Shown piece after piece: positions 1-9,553 of a stretch of 64,000 nucleotides of DNA. The translations under genes and the position numbers were made by a program. The stretch comes from Desulfatitalea sp. BRH_c12. GTDB taxonomy: Bacteria > Desulfobacterota > Desulfobacteria > Desulfobacterales > Desulfosarcinaceae. The notes beneath the pieces are model-generated. The model ran no database searches. It worked only from the letters and a program-made list of their open reading frames with translations, and was not told the origin of the DNA. Numbering within the stretch: position 1 is the first letter of the stretch; each line of letters opens with the position of its first letter. The DNA lies in the NCBI GenBank assembly GCA_000961655.1, contig LADR01000024.1, forward strand, positions 1-64,000. Reading direction: 5' to 3'.

Positions 1-1969
1 GGCCAGCCGCCTGGGCCAGGGCTTGCAGCCGTCGCCAGCCGGCCTGCATGGCATCGGCCGGCGGCATGACCGCGTAGTGGCGCTGGGCGCGTCCTTCGTT
101 GTTGACCAGCGTGCCGGCCGCTTCAGCGAAGGTGGTGGTCGGCAAAACGATATCCGCGGCAGCGGTGGTGCGATGGGGTAAATAGTCCAGAACGATCACG
201 CGGCGGGCCTTTAGCAAAAAGGCATCGACCGTTGCGGCATCGGCCCGGCGGTACAGATCGTTCTCCAGGATCACGACCGTATCGGCGTCGCCCTCGGCCA
301 CGGCCTGGAAAGCATCGGTCAACACACGGCCATCCAGCAATGTGCTCCCCATGCTGTTGCACTCGGGCACGCAGAGAAAAAGGGATGCGGCGCGGCCCTT
401 GCGCTTCAGGCGCCAGGCGATGTCGGCGGCGGCTTCGATCAGGGCCGGACCGCAGGTGGTTCCGGCGATGATAACCGGGTTCTGCGCCGTGAGTAGCGCC
501 GCAGCCGCTTGTTCAACCAGCGCGCCGGCAGCCGCGTCGAGCGCCTTGGCAGGCTCCGGATTGTCCCCCAGGGCGGCCCAGATAGCCGTACCCAGGTGCA
601 CCAATGCATCGGGCGTGGCTTGCACGCTGAGAAAGGCTTCCGGGTCCAGGCGGGTGGGGGCGGGCGTGGCGATGAACAGATTGGGCCGATGCAGGTGCAG
701 CAGTTTGCGCACGGCCCCGTCATTCCAGGCGGGCAACTGGAACCCGCTGGCAGCCGCGGCGGTCTTGCGATAGCGCAGGCGGCGCAGGTTGAGTGCAACC
801 AGCGGTGCCGTCTGGGTAACATCCTCGCCCAGCACCAGCACGGCATCGGCCAGGCCGAGGGCCTGCAAGGTGGCCGAGGGCACCGCTCCCTGGCGCAAGA
901 CACTCTCAATGGCCTGGAGCGCAAGGCGCTCGCCAGAGGCGACACCGTCGTAAAAATGCTCGGCCCCCACCAGCTGCCGCAGGGCAACGTTGCCCTCCAA
1001 CGAGGCGCGCGGTGACCCGATGCCCACAATACCCTTGCTTTCCGACAAAAACGCGGTGACCCGCGCAAGCGCATCCGCTTCTGCGATGACCTGCGCCTCC
1101 ACCGTCCGGTTCTCACGAATCCGCGGCTGCCGGATGCGGCGCGCACTGTTGACGAATTCGTATCCGTAGCGGCCACGGTCGCATAGAAAATAGCCGTTGA
1201 TTTCATGGTGGTAGCGGTTGCGCACACGCCGCAGCAGGCCATAGCGCTCGCCCGGCAGGATGTTGCAGCCCAGACCGCAATGCACGCACAGGCTGGGCGC
1301 CGTCTGCAGGTCCCACTTGCGCGTGTAGTGCGACGCCTGGGTGCGGTCGGTGAAAACGCCTGTGGGGCATACTTCGACCAGGTTGCCGCTGAATTCGCTC
1401 TCCAGAGCGCCGTCCTCGAAACGTCCGAAATAGACCCGGTTGCGGCTGGCGAACGCTTCCAGATCGCGGCCGCCCGCATAATCCCGGTAGAAACGCACGC
1501 AGCGGTAGCACTGGATGCAGCGGTTCATTTCATGCGCGATGAAGGGCCCGAGATCCTGGTTGCGGTAGGTGCGCTTGTTGAACCGATAGGTGCGGTAGGT
1601 GTGGCCGGTCATGACCGTCATGTCCTGCAGGTGGCATTCGCCGCCCTCATCGCAGACCGGACAGTCATGCGGATGATTGATCATCAGCCACTCGATCACC
1701 GAGGCCCGGAACTGCACGGCTTCCGGGTCGTCGATGGCGATGCGTGTGCCTTCGGCGGCCGGGGTCATGCAGGCCATGATCAGCTCGCCGCGCTGGTCTT
1801 TCTCGTCGCGGAATTGCTTCACGGCGCACTGCCGGCAGGCGCCGACCGATCCCAGGGCCGGGTGCCAGCAAAAGTAAGGCAAGTCGAAGCCCAGCGAGAG
1901 ACAGGCTTGCAGCAGATTTTGCCCCCCGGCAACGCTATACGCCTGTCCGTTGACGTAAATGGTCAGCAT
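1..1969 (-). CDS. nuoG: NADH-quinone oxidoreductase subunit G (3' end beyond window)
   Basis: Iron-sulfur subunit of the peripheral arm of respiratory complex I, carrying electrons from NuoF/NuoE towards NuoI/NuoB. About 656 codons are visible before the left edge; the C-terminus is missing. The N-terminus (MLTIYVNGQ) shows the [2Fe-2S] ligands C34, C45, C48 and C67, the His-ligated cluster motif HPHDCPVCDEGGEC at about 99-112, a CIQCYRC motif at 151-157, and a further CVHCGLGC motif near 225 of the molybdopterin-oxidoreductase fold. The ATG at 1969 lies 2 bp after the nuoF stop, so the two are almost certainly co-translated. The reading frame is intact throughout the visible part. Confidence 0.96.
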   Translation of the reverse strand, partial: MLTIYVNGQAYSVAGGQNLLQACLSLGFDLPYFCWHPALGSVGACRQCAVKQFRDEKDQRGELIMACMTPAAEGTRIAIDDPEAVQFRASVIEWLMINHPHDCPVCDEGGECHLQDMTVMTGHTYRTYRFNKRTYRNQDLGPFIAHEMNRCIQCYRCVRFYRDYAGGRDLEAFASRNRVYFGRFEDGALESEFSGNLVEVCPTGVFTDRTQASHYTRKWDLQTAPSLCVHCGLGCNILPGERYGLLRRVRNRYHHEINGYFLCDRGRYGYEFVNSARRIRQPRIRENRTVEAQVIAEADALARVTAFLSESKGIVGIGSPRASLEGNVALRQLVGAEHFYDGVASGERLALQAIESVLRQGAVPSATLQALGLADAVLVLGEDVTQTAPLVALNLRRLRYRKTAAAASGFQLPAWNDGAVRKLLHLHRPNLFIATPAPTRLDPEAFLSVQATPDALVHLGTAIWAALGDNPEPAKALDAAAGALVEQAAAALLTAQNPVIIAGTTCGPALIEAAADIAWRLKRKGRAASLFLCVPECNSMGSTLLDGRVLTDAFQAVAEGDADTVVILENDLYRRADAATVDAFLLKARRVIVLDYLPHRTTAAADIVLPTTTFAEAAGTLVNNEGRAQRHYAVMPPADAMQAGWRRLQALAQAAG

Positions 1970-1971
1970 GG

Positions 1972-3246
1972 TCACTTCCATGGGCAGCGCTGTTCGCGGA
2001 TGTGGCGTTCAAAATCCTCCTCGAAGTACTTCAAGGCACTCTGCAGCGGCTCGACCGCCCCCGGTGCCAGAGCGCAGAACGTGTTGCCCGGCCCCAGCAG
2101 GTGCGTATGTTGCCGCAGGATCTCGATGTCGCCCGGTTCGCCGCGGCCCTTTTCGATGGCGGCCAGAATATCGGTCAGCCAGGGCAGCCCTTCCCGGCAA
2201 GGGGTGCACCAACCGCAGGATTCCTGAGCGAAAAAGCGGATCAGGTTATGGACCAGGCCCACGATGCAGGTACGGTCGTCGACCACGACCATGGTGCCGG
2301 TGCCCAGGCGGCTGCCGGCTTCCTGGACAGCGTTGAAATCCATGGGCACATCCAGGTGGTCGGCGGTCAGCAGATCGGTCGAGGCCCCGCCGGGCAATAC
2401 GGCCCGGAAGCTGACCCCATCGCGCATACCGCCGGCATGCTCTTCGAGAATTTCACGGATGGTCACTCCCAGCGGCAGTTCCCAAGCCCCGGGCCGGCGC
2501 ACTTTGCCGCTGGCGCCGTAGATCTTGGTGCCACCGTCGGCGCTGCGGCTCAGCGACCGGAACCATTCCGCCCCGTGAAAAATGATGTGGGGCACATTGC
2601 ACAACGTTTCAACATTATTGGCGATGGTGGGTTTGCCCCACAATCCCACGACCGGTGGAAACGGCGGCTTGGAGCGCGGTATGGCGCGCTTGCCTTCCAG
2701 GGCGTTCAACAGGGCGGTCTCCTCGCCGCAGATGTAGCGGCCGGCGCTTTCGTGCAGCAGCAGGGTCAGACCGAACCCCGATCCGAGGATGTTTTCTCCC
2801 AGATAGCCCTTGGCCTGGGCTTCAGCCAGAGCGACTTGCAGGCCACGGTAGGCTACATCGTAATTGGCGCGCAGGAAAATGTAGGCCACGCTTGCTTGAA
2901 TGGCATAGGCGCTGATAATAATGCCTTCGATCATCTGGTGCGGATCACCTTCGAGCAAAAAGCGGTCCTTGAAGGTGCCCGGTTCCATCTCGTCGGCATT
3001 GACCACCAGGTATTTGGGCTGGGGCGCATCTTCGCCCATGGGCACGAAGCTCCATTTGCGGCCGGTATAAAAGCCGGCACCGCCGCGTCCGCGCAGGTTG
3101 GACTGCTGCACGGTCTCGGTGACCTCGCTCGGACTCATGGTCGTCAGTGCCTTGCGCAGTGCCTGATAACCGCCGGCTTTCTCATATTCGGCCAGGCTGA
3201 AGGGTCCGCGGCCGGGGAGCATGTTGCGGGTCAGGGGTTTTTCCAT
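1972..3246 (-). CDS. nuoF: NADH-quinone oxidoreductase subunit F (NADH/FMN-binding)
   Basis: 424-residue flavoprotein subunit of complex I that oxidises NADH through FMN and passes electrons to the N3 [4Fe-4S] cluster. The glycine-rich FMN/NADH loop GRGGAGFYTGRKW lies at about 53-65, ICGEETALLNALEG in the middle, and the cluster ligands C344, C347 and C350 (ESCGWCTPCREG) with the fourth, C391, near the C-terminus. Length is normal for the family. It is followed after 2 bp by nuoG and preceded by a gap of about 140 bp to nuoE that holds no gene. Confidence 0.97.
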   Translation of the reverse strand: MEKPLTRNMLPGRGPFSLAEYEKAGGYQALRKALTTMSPSEVTETVQQSNLRGRGGAGFYTGRKWSFVPMGEDAPQPKYLVVNADEMEPGTFKDRFLLEGDPHQMIEGIIISAYAIQASVAYIFLRANYDVAYRGLQVALAEAQAKGYLGENILGSGFGLTLLLHESAGRYICGEETALLNALEGKRAIPRSKPPFPPVVGLWGKPTIANNVETLCNVPHIIFHGAEWFRSLSRSADGGTKIYGASGKVRRPGAWELPLGVTIREILEEHAGGMRDGVSFRAVLPGGASTDLLTADHLDVPMDFNAVQEAGSRLGTGTMVVVDDRTCIVGLVHNLIRFFAQESCGWCTPCREGLPWLTDILAAIEKGRGEPGDIEILRQHTHLLGPGNTFCALAPGAVEPLQSALKYFEEDFERHIREQRCPWK

Positions 3247-3385
3247 GGTTTCCTTCCGATTGGTTAGCCCATGAGCCCATTGCCGGGGCCCGCTGGTCCG
3301 TTTTCTTTTGTTGGGGCGACCACTCTATCCGCCCCTGCAGAGTGCACGTGACCGCGTGCGGCTGCACGAAGATGGCGCTTTTGGG

Positions 3386-3853
3386 CTACTCGTACTGCGC
3401 CAAAATCGCATCGATCTTGTCGGCATCCAACTCACCGTAAAGCCGATCGTCGATCATCATCACGGGCGCGCGGTCACAGGCGCCCAGGCAGACATGCGGC
3501 AGCAGTGTGAAGCGGCCGTCGGCGGTGGTGTGCCCAAACCCCGCGATGTTCAAGCGGCGCTTCAATATTTCCAGAATGTTGTCGTAGCCCATGATCCAGC
3601 AGCTGACGCTGTCGCAGAGCAGGATGACATGGCGGCCGACCGGTTGCCGGAATATCAGGTTGTAGAAGGTGGCTACCGAATCCAGTTCGGTGGTGGTCAT
3701 GGCCAATGCTTCGGCCACGTCGCGCAGGCTGTCGTCCGATATCCAGCCGCGGTGGCGCTGCACGATTTTCAGTGCTTCGATGGCGGCGCCGTCCAGGGAC
3801 GCGTAATGCTCCGCGACGAATTTGATCTCTTCTTCCTCCAGGGGTGTCAGCAT
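3386..3853 (-). CDS. nuoE: NADH-quinone oxidoreductase subunit E
   Basis: 155-residue thioredoxin-like [2Fe-2S] subunit of complex I that pairs with NuoF. The four cluster ligands are visible as C80 and C85 (CDSVSC) and C122 and C126 (CLGAC). A helical N-terminal half precedes the FATFYNLIF-like stretch typical of the family (here VATFYNLIF at 60-68). It lies 40 bp after nuoCD on the same strand, so it belongs to the nuo operon. Length is typical. Confidence 0.96.
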   Translation of the reverse strand: MLTPLEEEEIKFVAEHYASLDGAAIEALKIVQRHRGWISDDSLRDVAEALAMTTTELDSVATFYNLIFRQPVGRHVILLCDSVSCWIMGYDNILEILKRRLNIAGFGHTTADGRFTLLPHVCLGACDRAPVMMIDDRLYGELDADKIDAILAQYE

Positions 3854-3893
3854 GACGATTTGGCTTCCTTTCGCATTTTCCCAGGTTCTGTCT

Positions 3894-5651
3894 TCAGCGG
3901 TCCACGTCGGACATGACGTAATCGATATTCCCCAGTATGGCCAGCAGATCGGGAAGCATCAGGCCGCGGCACAGGTGGGGCACAATTTGCAGATGCGGAA
4001 AAGAGGGCGTGCGGATCCTTACGCGGTAAGCATGGATGTTGCCATCGCTGATCAAGTAGTAGCTGTTGTTGCCTTTGGTGCCTTCGACGCTCGCGCAGGC
4101 TTCGCCGGCCGGGATGACCGGTCCCCAGGTCACCCCCAGAAAGTGGGTGATCAGGGTTTCAATATCCTGCAATGTGCGGTGCTTGAGCGGCGGCGTGGTC
4201 AGCGGATGATCGGCCTTGTAAGGCCCGGCCGGCATCTGCGTCAGGCACTGCTCGACAATGCGCAGGCTCTGACGGATCTCTTCGACACGCACCAGCGTCC
4301 GGTCGTAGCAATCGCCTCCGACGGCGGTGGGGATATCGAAATCGAACTGGTCGTACCCGCTGTAGGGTCGCTTTTTGCGCAGATCCCAATCGATGCCGCA
4401 GGCCCTCAGATTGGGACCGGTGACGCCCTTTTCCAGGGCCTCGTCAAGGGTCAGCCGGCCGATCCCGATGGTGCGCATTTTAAAAATACGATTGCGCAGG
4501 ATGATCTGCTCGTATTCCTTGAGGCGCGGCCGCATGTAGTCCAGAAAGGCGCGCACAAGCGTGTCCCACCCCTTGGGCAAATCCTGGGCCACCCCGCCGA
4601 TGCGGAACCAGCTCGGGTGCATGCGCCCGCCGGTGATGGCCGTAATGATTTGATAAAAATGCTCGCGATCGTTGAACATGTAGAACACTGGCGATAACCC
4701 GCCCAGATCCTGGAAAAAGGTGCCATACCAGACCAGGTGACTGCCGATGCGGAACAGTTCGGCCAGCATGATGCGGATCACTTTAACGCGGTCGGGCACC
4801 TGGATGCCGGCCAGTTTTTCTACGGCCATCACATAGGGCAGATTGTTCATTACGCCCCCCAGGTATTCGACCCGGTCGGTGTAGGGAATATAGGTGTGCC
4901 AGGTCTGGCGTTCGCCCATTTTTTCGGCCGCGCGGTGATGGAAGCCGATTTCGGGCATGGCATTGACGATCTCTTCGCCGTCCAGTTGCAAGGCGATGCG
5001 AAAGACGCCATGCGTGCCGGGATGCTGAGGGCCAAGATTGAGGAACATCGACTCGGTCCCATCCTGCCGGGGGGTCAGCCCGTGATTTTCCGGCTTGAAG
5101 CGCAAAGCCTCCTCTTCTCTGATCTGTTGTTCGACCGGTAGCTCGTAGCGGCCCATCTCGGTCGCGCGCGCGGGATGCTCCTTGCGCAAGGGGTGGCCCT
5201 GCCAGTAACTTGGCATCAATATGCGGCGCAGATCGGGATGTCCGTTAAAGGTGATCCCGAACATGTCCCACACCTCGCGTTCGTACCAATCGGCGGTCGG
5301 CCAGATGCCAGTGACCGACGCCATGTGCGGGTGATCGCCAGTCAGCGGCACTTTGATGCGCATGTCGGCATTGCGCTCGCAGGAGAGCAGATGGTACACC
5401 AGGCTGAAATCGCTGGCGGGCTGCGTGGCCCGGTGAATGCGCCGGCGCTCGTCGATGGCTGTCAGGTCGTATAGTGTGCGGAACGCATGCGCAGCGTCGT
5501 TCTTGAGAAAACGCAATATTTCAGGGGTCTGTTCCGCGGCGCACCATACGGTGGGGATGCCGTCGGCGGTCGTCTGTCGCTGGCCGACGGCGTCGCCGAA
5601 GCGATCCCGCAGTGCATTCAGGGTAATATCCGGCTGATCCATAAGCGCCAT
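3894..5651 (-). CDS. nuoC: NADH-quinone oxidoreductase subunit C/D fusion
   Basis: 585-residue fusion of NuoC (about residues 1-190, with [19 protein letters not shown] at about 115-133 and HPLRKEHP at 153-160) and NuoD (about 200-585, with GPQHPGTHG at 207-215, the quinone-pocket end of the 49-kDa subunit). It forms part of the Q-module of complex I. Many Deltaproteobacteria keep nuoC and nuoD separate; the fused form (nuoCD) is best known from Enterobacteria. The start lies 1 bp beyond the nuoB stop, implying translational coupling. No internal stop or frameshift is seen. Confidence 0.96.
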   Translation of the reverse strand: MALMDQPDITLNALRDRFGDAVGQRQTTADGIPTVWCAAEQTPEILRFLKNDAAHAFRTLYDLTAIDERRRIHRATQPASDFSLVYHLLSCERNADMRIKVPLTGDHPHMASVTGIWPTADWYEREVWDMFGITFNGHPDLRRILMPSYWQGHPLRKEHPARATEMGRYELPVEQQIREEEALRFKPENHGLTPRQDGTESMFLNLGPQHPGTHGVFRIALQLDGEEIVNAMPEIGFHHRAAEKMGERQTWHTYIPYTDRVEYLGGVMNNLPYVMAVEKLAGIQVPDRVKVIRIMLAELFRIGSHLVWYGTFFQDLGGLSPVFYMFNDREHFYQIITAITGGRMHPSWFRIGGVAQDLPKGWDTLVRAFLDYMRPRLKEYEQIILRNRIFKMRTIGIGRLTLDEALEKGVTGPNLRACGIDWDLRKKRPYSGYDQFDFDIPTAVGGDCYDRTLVRVEEIRQSLRIVEQCLTQMPAGPYKADHPLTTPPLKHRTLQDIETLITHFLGVTWGPVIPAGEACASVEGTKGNNSYYLISDGNIHAYRVRIRTPSFPHLQIVPHLCRGLMLPDLLAILGNIDYVMSDVDR

Positions 5652-5652
5652 G

Positions 5653-6282
5653 TTATACGCTGTCCGGACAACGCAAGGTTGTGGTTTTCAACCATTCGGC
5701 CCGGCGACTGGCGCGCGTGGAGGGCATCGGTTGTCGGTACACGCCCTGCGGTCCGGCGGTCCAGCTCAGTGGGCGCCGTTCCGCGCCAATACCGGCCTGC
5801 AGCAAGGTCAGGCCATGCATGAAGCTCATCGGGCTTGGCGGACACCCCTGGATGTAGACATCCACGGGCAGAAACGAATCCACCCCCTGGACCACGCTGT
5901 AGACATCGTACATGCCGCCGGAATTGGCGCACGATCCCATCGAAATCACCCAGCGCGGTTCCATCATCTGTTCATAAAGGCGCTGAATCATGGGCGCCAC
6001 TTTTTTAAAGACCGTGCCGGCGATGATCATTAAATCCGCCTCGCGCGGCGTGCCGCGGATGACCTCCGCGCCAAAGCGCGCGATATCGAACCGGCTGGTG
6101 AGACTGGTGGCCATCTCCACGTAACAGCAGGACAGGCCGAAATTGAATGGCCAGACTGAATGCTTGCGACCCCAGGCTACCAGGGATTGCAGTTTGGTAA
6201 AAACGATGTTGCGGCTGAGCGCATCTTCCAGGGATGCGGCACCGATGCTGTGGGGCGTTGATTTGGGGTTGCTTCGTTGCAA
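5653..6282 (-). CDS. nuoB: NADH-quinone oxidoreductase subunit B
   Basis: 209-residue subunit of the complex I Q-module that holds the terminal cluster N2. The ligands are the tandem C52-C53 (GLSCCYVEM), C118 (MGSCANSGG) and C147 (QGCPPSP). The best start is a TTG at 6282 with an AAAGG ribosome-binding site 7 bp upstream; no ATG fits before the conserved region. The protein extends about 35 residues past the usual C-terminal end with an Arg-rich tail. It is separated from nuoA by an inserted CBS-domain gene, which is unusual because nuoA and nuoB are normally adjacent. Confidence 0.95.
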   Translation of the reverse strand: MQRSNPKSTPHSIGAASLEDALSRNIVFTKLQSLVAWGRKHSVWPFNFGLSCCYVEMATSLTSRFDIARFGAEVIRGTPREADLMIIAGTVFKKVAPMIQRLYEQMMEPRWVISMGSCANSGGMYDVYSVVQGVDSFLPVDVYIQGCPPSPMSFMHGLTLLQAGIGAERRPLSWTAGPQGVYRQPMPSTRASRRAEWLKTTTLRCPDSV

Positions 6283-6430
6283 GTGGCTGCCTTTCTATGC
6301 GAAGAGGGTTGTCAGCGATTCGTTCCCGTTAATGACCAGGGTGGCATGCCATCAGCACCAGCATTTGTTTGTGAGCCGGTGCAGGGAACGAAAATAGAAA
6401 ACCGGACAGGTGTTGAGTGACTCTCTCACG

Positions 6431-6865
6431 TCAGCGTCGGCCTTTGATATAATTTTCAAGTTGATGGATGATTTCTTCCTTGTGTTCGATGATCGCCTTG
6501 ACGATGTCGCCCACCGATATGAGCCCGATGAGCCGATCTTTTTCAAATACCGGCAGATGACGGACTCTCTCGTAAGTCATCAGCTGCATGCATCTTTCAA
6601 TATCTTCTTCCGGCCCAACGCTGACCACTTCTACGGTCATGATTTCGTTAACGGGCACATCCTTGGAGAATTTGCCTTTCAGAACGATTTTGCGGGCATA
6701 GTCGCGTTCCGAAATCAATCCTATGACCTTATCGTTCTCCATCACTACCAAGGCCCCGACATTTTTTTCGGCCATTTTCTGCAAGGCCGTATAAACCGTC
6801 TCCTCCGGCGTAATGGTGTAAACTTCGGATCCTTTACCCTGTAGTATATCGTGGACGGTGCGCAT
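6431..6865 (-). CDS. CBS-domain pair protein inserted in the nuo operon
   Basis: 144-residue protein made of two CBS motifs (about 7-60 and 70-125) and a short charged C-terminal helix. CBS pairs bind adenine nucleotides or related ligands and act as regulatory modules; nothing else is fused here, so it probably works in trans. The ATG at 6865 has a GGAG site 7 bp upstream and is preferred over an in-frame ATG 16 codons earlier. It lies between nuoA (88 bp upstream) and nuoB (148 bp downstream) on the same strand. By eye it is clearly more AT-rich than the nuo genes on both sides, which suggests a later insertion. A direct role in complex I is inference from position. Confidence 0.9.
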   Translation of the reverse strand: MRTVHDILQGKGSEVYTITPEETVYTALQKMAEKNVGALVVMENDKVIGLISERDYARKIVLKGKFSKDVPVNEIMTVEVVSVGPEEDIERCMQLMTYERVRHLPVFEKDRLIGLISVGDIVKAIIEHKEEIIHQLENYIKGRR

Positions 6866-6953
6866 TTTTTTATCTCCACGTTTGAATTGGAAGCAATCTT
6901 CGAGCGTCTGCAAGAGTTGACAAGGATGGCATTTAAGCGATTACTTCATCCCC

Positions 6954-7343
6954 TCATCTCTTGGTTCCCCATTCCAGGGCTCCGACCCGCCATAGGTAAA
7001 AAAGGGCCAGCAGCAGGAAGCCGACAAAGATGAGCATTTCGATGTAGCCGAACCAACCCAGCTGACGGACGCTGGCGGCCCAGGCGAAGATGAAAATGGC
7101 TTCCAGATCGAATATGACGAAGAACATCGCCATCAGGTAGAATTTGACATCAAAGCGGATGCGGGCCGTGCCAGTGGGCAGCATGCCAGATTCGAACGGT
7201 TCCCCGGTCGTTCTTTGCCAATGGCGCTGTCCGAGCAGTGCGGACAACCCAATCATGACAATCACCAGGCCCGTGGCCGCCAGAAGAAATACCATCAAGG
7301 GCCAGATGGTGGCTATAGATGTCACGGGATCATTCACATCCAA
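6954..7343 (-). CDS. nuoA: NADH-quinone oxidoreductase subunit A
   Basis: 129-residue integral membrane subunit of complex I with three hydrophobic helices at about 13-38, 68-90 and 95-118. The conserved loop GEPFESGMLPTGTARIRFDV between helices 1 and 2 and the acidic FVIFDLEAIFIF of helix 2 identify it. The start is a TTG at 7343 preceded by AGGA at a spacing of 5; a GTG two codons later is an alternative. It is the first gene of the nuo cluster, so the operon promoter should lie in the 150 bp upstream; no strong sigma-70 match is obvious there. Confidence 0.93.
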   Translation of the reverse strand: MDVNDPVTSIATIWPLMVFLLAATGLVIVMIGLSALLGQRHWQRTTGEPFESGMLPTGTARIRFDVKFYLMAMFFVIFDLEAIFIFAWAASVRQLGWFGYIEMLIFVGFLLLALFYLWRVGALEWGTKR

Positions 7344-7477
7344 TTGCTTCCTGCTTCATTTTTGGTGCTGTGGCGCCTGTCAGACGGCGTTTATGGTCTT
7401 AGGCCAAGGCATGAGTCACTTGAATACACAGCTTTGTAGCGCAATCAAATACGGTTTTGAACCCATATAACCCATAA

Positions 7478-7512
7478 AAAGAATGTAAGCCTTTATAAAG
7501 AATGTAAGCCTT
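7478..7512. repeat. Tandem 16-bp direct repeat at a gene end
   Basis: The 16-mer AAAGAATGTAAGCCTT occurs at 7478-7493 and again at 7497-7512, separated by TAT. The copies straddle the stop codon of the neighbouring STAS-like gene and lie upstream of nuoA. It looks like a local slippage duplication that may have altered the C-terminus of that protein. Confidence 0.8.
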
Positions 7513-7951
7513 GTCGGCCTTTGTCTGACGGCGTTAACCGGGCAACAGGATAACGGACTAACCGTCCGACGGGAACGCACCCGATCCACATTTCGGCGCT
7601 TTGCTGGTCGGCACTGTCGAAAAAACGGACCTGGGCTCTGGTGAAAAGCGATTTCAGGGCAGTCAGCCCACGTTCCCATGGCAATCCGCGCCCGATTACG
7701 GCCAACTTGCCGATATCGGAGTAGTGCTTGGCCGCAAATAGGATTTCCTCCCACACGGCGCCCAAGGTAAAGCCTTGGAAAGAAGCCAGTTCGATCAAGA
7801 GATGGATGCGGCCTGTTGTGGCGATCTGCCATTCCAGTTGGGGTACCATCTCATCATAGTCTTGCTTGTACAATTTTCCGTTAATGACAATCCGAAAAAC
7901 ACTGCCACCAGGCGTTTTATCCAATTCGAGCCGCTCTAAGCCGATCGTCAT
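7493..7951 (-). CDS. SpoIIAA-like (STAS-fold) protein
   Basis: 152-residue protein matching the PF11964 SpoIIAA-like family, a STAS/SEC14-related alpha-beta fold often encoded beside bioenergetic or stress genes. Seen here: an N-terminal beta-rich part (FRIVINGKLYKQDYDEMVP), LIELASFQGFTLGAVWEEI in the middle and the family ending KLAVIGRGLPWERGLTALK then VRFFDSADQQSAEMW. The ATG at 7951 follows a GGGGTG site; a GTG six bases upstream is possible. The last residues are encoded by the tandem 16-bp repeat and are probably not original. The biochemical role of the family is not established. Confidence 0.8.
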   Translation of the reverse strand: MTIGLERLELDKTPGGSVFRIVINGKLYKQDYDEMVPQLEWQIATTGRIHLLIELASFQGFTLGAVWEEILFAAKHYSDIGKLAVIGRGLPWERGLTALKSLFTRAQVRFFDSADQQSAEMWIGCVPVGRLVRYPVARLTPSDKGRQGLHSL

Positions 7952-8156
7952 CGTCACCCCTTTTCCTTTGAATTCTTGTCGAACAATCTTCACCCTGCGC
8001 GCGCAGCAGCGCAATGGGTTAAAAACCCCATTTGAATGCCACCATACAGTGGGGCCGGCGGCTACGTGATCGAAGAAAATACATCTCCCGCCGTATTGTT
8101 AGTGGGCCGGCCATTACCTATTTTTTGACAAGATATCTGCAAACAGGACGAGGTTT

Positions 8157-9446
8157 ATGAATATCTGCATGTTCACCAACACCTATCTCCCGCATGTGGG
8201 CGGTGTCGCCCGATCGGTGGACTCTTTTGCCGAGGATCTGCGCGGGATGGGACATCGCGTTCTGATCGTTGCGCCTCACTTTCAAAAAAATGCGGTTCAC
8301 GATGATCCCTGGACAGTGCGCCTCACCGCCATCCAGCACTTCAATGGCAGTGATTTTGCCGTGCGCATTCCCCTGCCTTTCGTCGTTGAGCGGGAAATCG
8401 AAGCATTCGCCCCCGACATCATTCATAGCCATCATCCCTTTTTGCTCGGCGATACGGCTTTGCGGGTGGCCCGTCAGAAGGGATTGCCACTGGTTTTCAC
8501 CCACCACACCCTTTATGAAAAATATATCCACTATATTCCGCTCGAGTCGGACAGGCTCGAATCTTTTGTCCTCAGTCTTACGACCTTGTATGCCAACTTT
8601 TGCGATAGAGTTATCGCCCCCAGCCGGAGTCTGGCCCGCCTGATTCGTCAACGCGGTGTGCGCACGCCCATCTCGGTAATACCCACGGGTGTGAATGTCG
8701 ATATGTTTGCGCGCGGCAGCGGGCACGGGTTTCGCAAGAAGCATGGCATACCGACGGACGCCCTGGTTGTCGGGCACATAGGACGCCTGGCCGCTGAAAA
8801 GAATCTCGATTACCTGGTCGAAGCCGTGCGGTTGTTTATAGGTGATCATCCCCACGCCGTTTTTTTGGTGGTCGGAGACGGTCCGCGTGGGGAGGCGGTC
8901 AACGGCGCCTTCGACCGGGCCGGATTGCGGGACAAGCTGTTTATGCCCGGTTGCCAGACCGGTGATGCGCTTGCAGACGCTTATCGTGCGATGGATCTTT
9001 TTGTGTTCGCATCCCTTTCAGAAACCCAGGGCCTGGTTTTGGCCGAAGCCATGGCGGCCGGGTTGCCTGTGATCGCCTTGGATGCTTCGGGCGCGCGCGA
9101 CATTGTCAAGGAAGGCGTCAATGGGCGTCTGCTGCCACGGACCGCACCATCGGGCGCATTTGCCGCCGCCATCGAAACGGCCATCGCGGATGACCGAATG
9201 ATGCAAAGATGGCGCGCTGAAGCCGTAAAAACGGCGCATAGACATGCCCGGCAAGTAAGCGCGCAAAAGTTGTCCGATCTTTATGCAAAGATCCTGAAAC
9301 GGGACAACCCGCAAAAGGGCAGGGAAGAACTAAGTGCTTTGGACAGCCTGACCTCGCGCATCAAATTAGAATGGGCGCTGCTTTCCGGTAAAATCAAGTC
9401 GGTGGTCGAAGCCGTCCCCGCCGCGTCCTCCGATGAAATCATCTGA
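8157..9446 (+). CDS. GT4-family glycosyltransferase (GT-B fold)
   Basis: 429-residue retaining glycosyltransferase. The N-terminal acceptor domain begins MNICMFTNTYLPHVGGV, a signature of GT4 enzymes that glycosylate lipids, followed by FTHHTLYEKYIHYIP. The C-terminal donor domain has VGHIGRLAAEKNLDYL and the nucleotide-sugar EX7E motif within FASLSETQGLVLAEAMAAG (about 284-302). Closest named relatives of this layout are diacylglycerol glucosyltransferases and PimB-type mannosyltransferases; the sugar and acceptor cannot be read from sequence. It is convergent with a large glycosidase-like gene, which suggests a shared polysaccharide or glycolipid theme, but this is inference. Confidence 0.85.
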   Translation: MNICMFTNTYLPHVGGVARSVDSFAEDLRGMGHRVLIVAPHFQKNAVHDDPWTVRLTAIQHFNGSDFAVRIPLPFVVEREIEAFAPDIIHSHHPFLLGDTALRVARQKGLPLVFTHHTLYEKYIHYIPLESDRLESFVLSLTTLYANFCDRVIAPSRSLARLIRQRGVRTPISVIPTGVNVDMFARGSGHGFRKKHGIPTDALVVGHIGRLAAEKNLDYLVEAVRLFIGDHPHAVFLVVGDGPRGEAVNGAFDRAGLRDKLFMPGCQTGDALADAYRAMDLFVFASLSETQGLVLAEAMAAGLPVIALDASGARDIVKEGVNGRLLPRTAPSGAFAAAIETAIADDRMMQRWRAEAVKTAHRHARQVSAQKLSDLYAKILKRDNPQKGREELSALDSLTSRIKLEWALLSGKIKSVVEAVPAASSDEII

Positions 9447-9553
9447 GCCGATGCCCCTTTCGGCATCACACGCCCGGTGAGCCGGGCGGGTGTACGTCAC
9501 CGGGGGGCACACGCCCGGTACACGGATGCATGGCGCGAAGCGGCGTTCAGTGG

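Noticed and set aside
439-1479. Long open frame within the nuoG region in another frame
   Set aside because: It is an out-of-frame shadow with Arg/Ala/Pro-rich composition; the nuoG frame carries all conserved cysteines.
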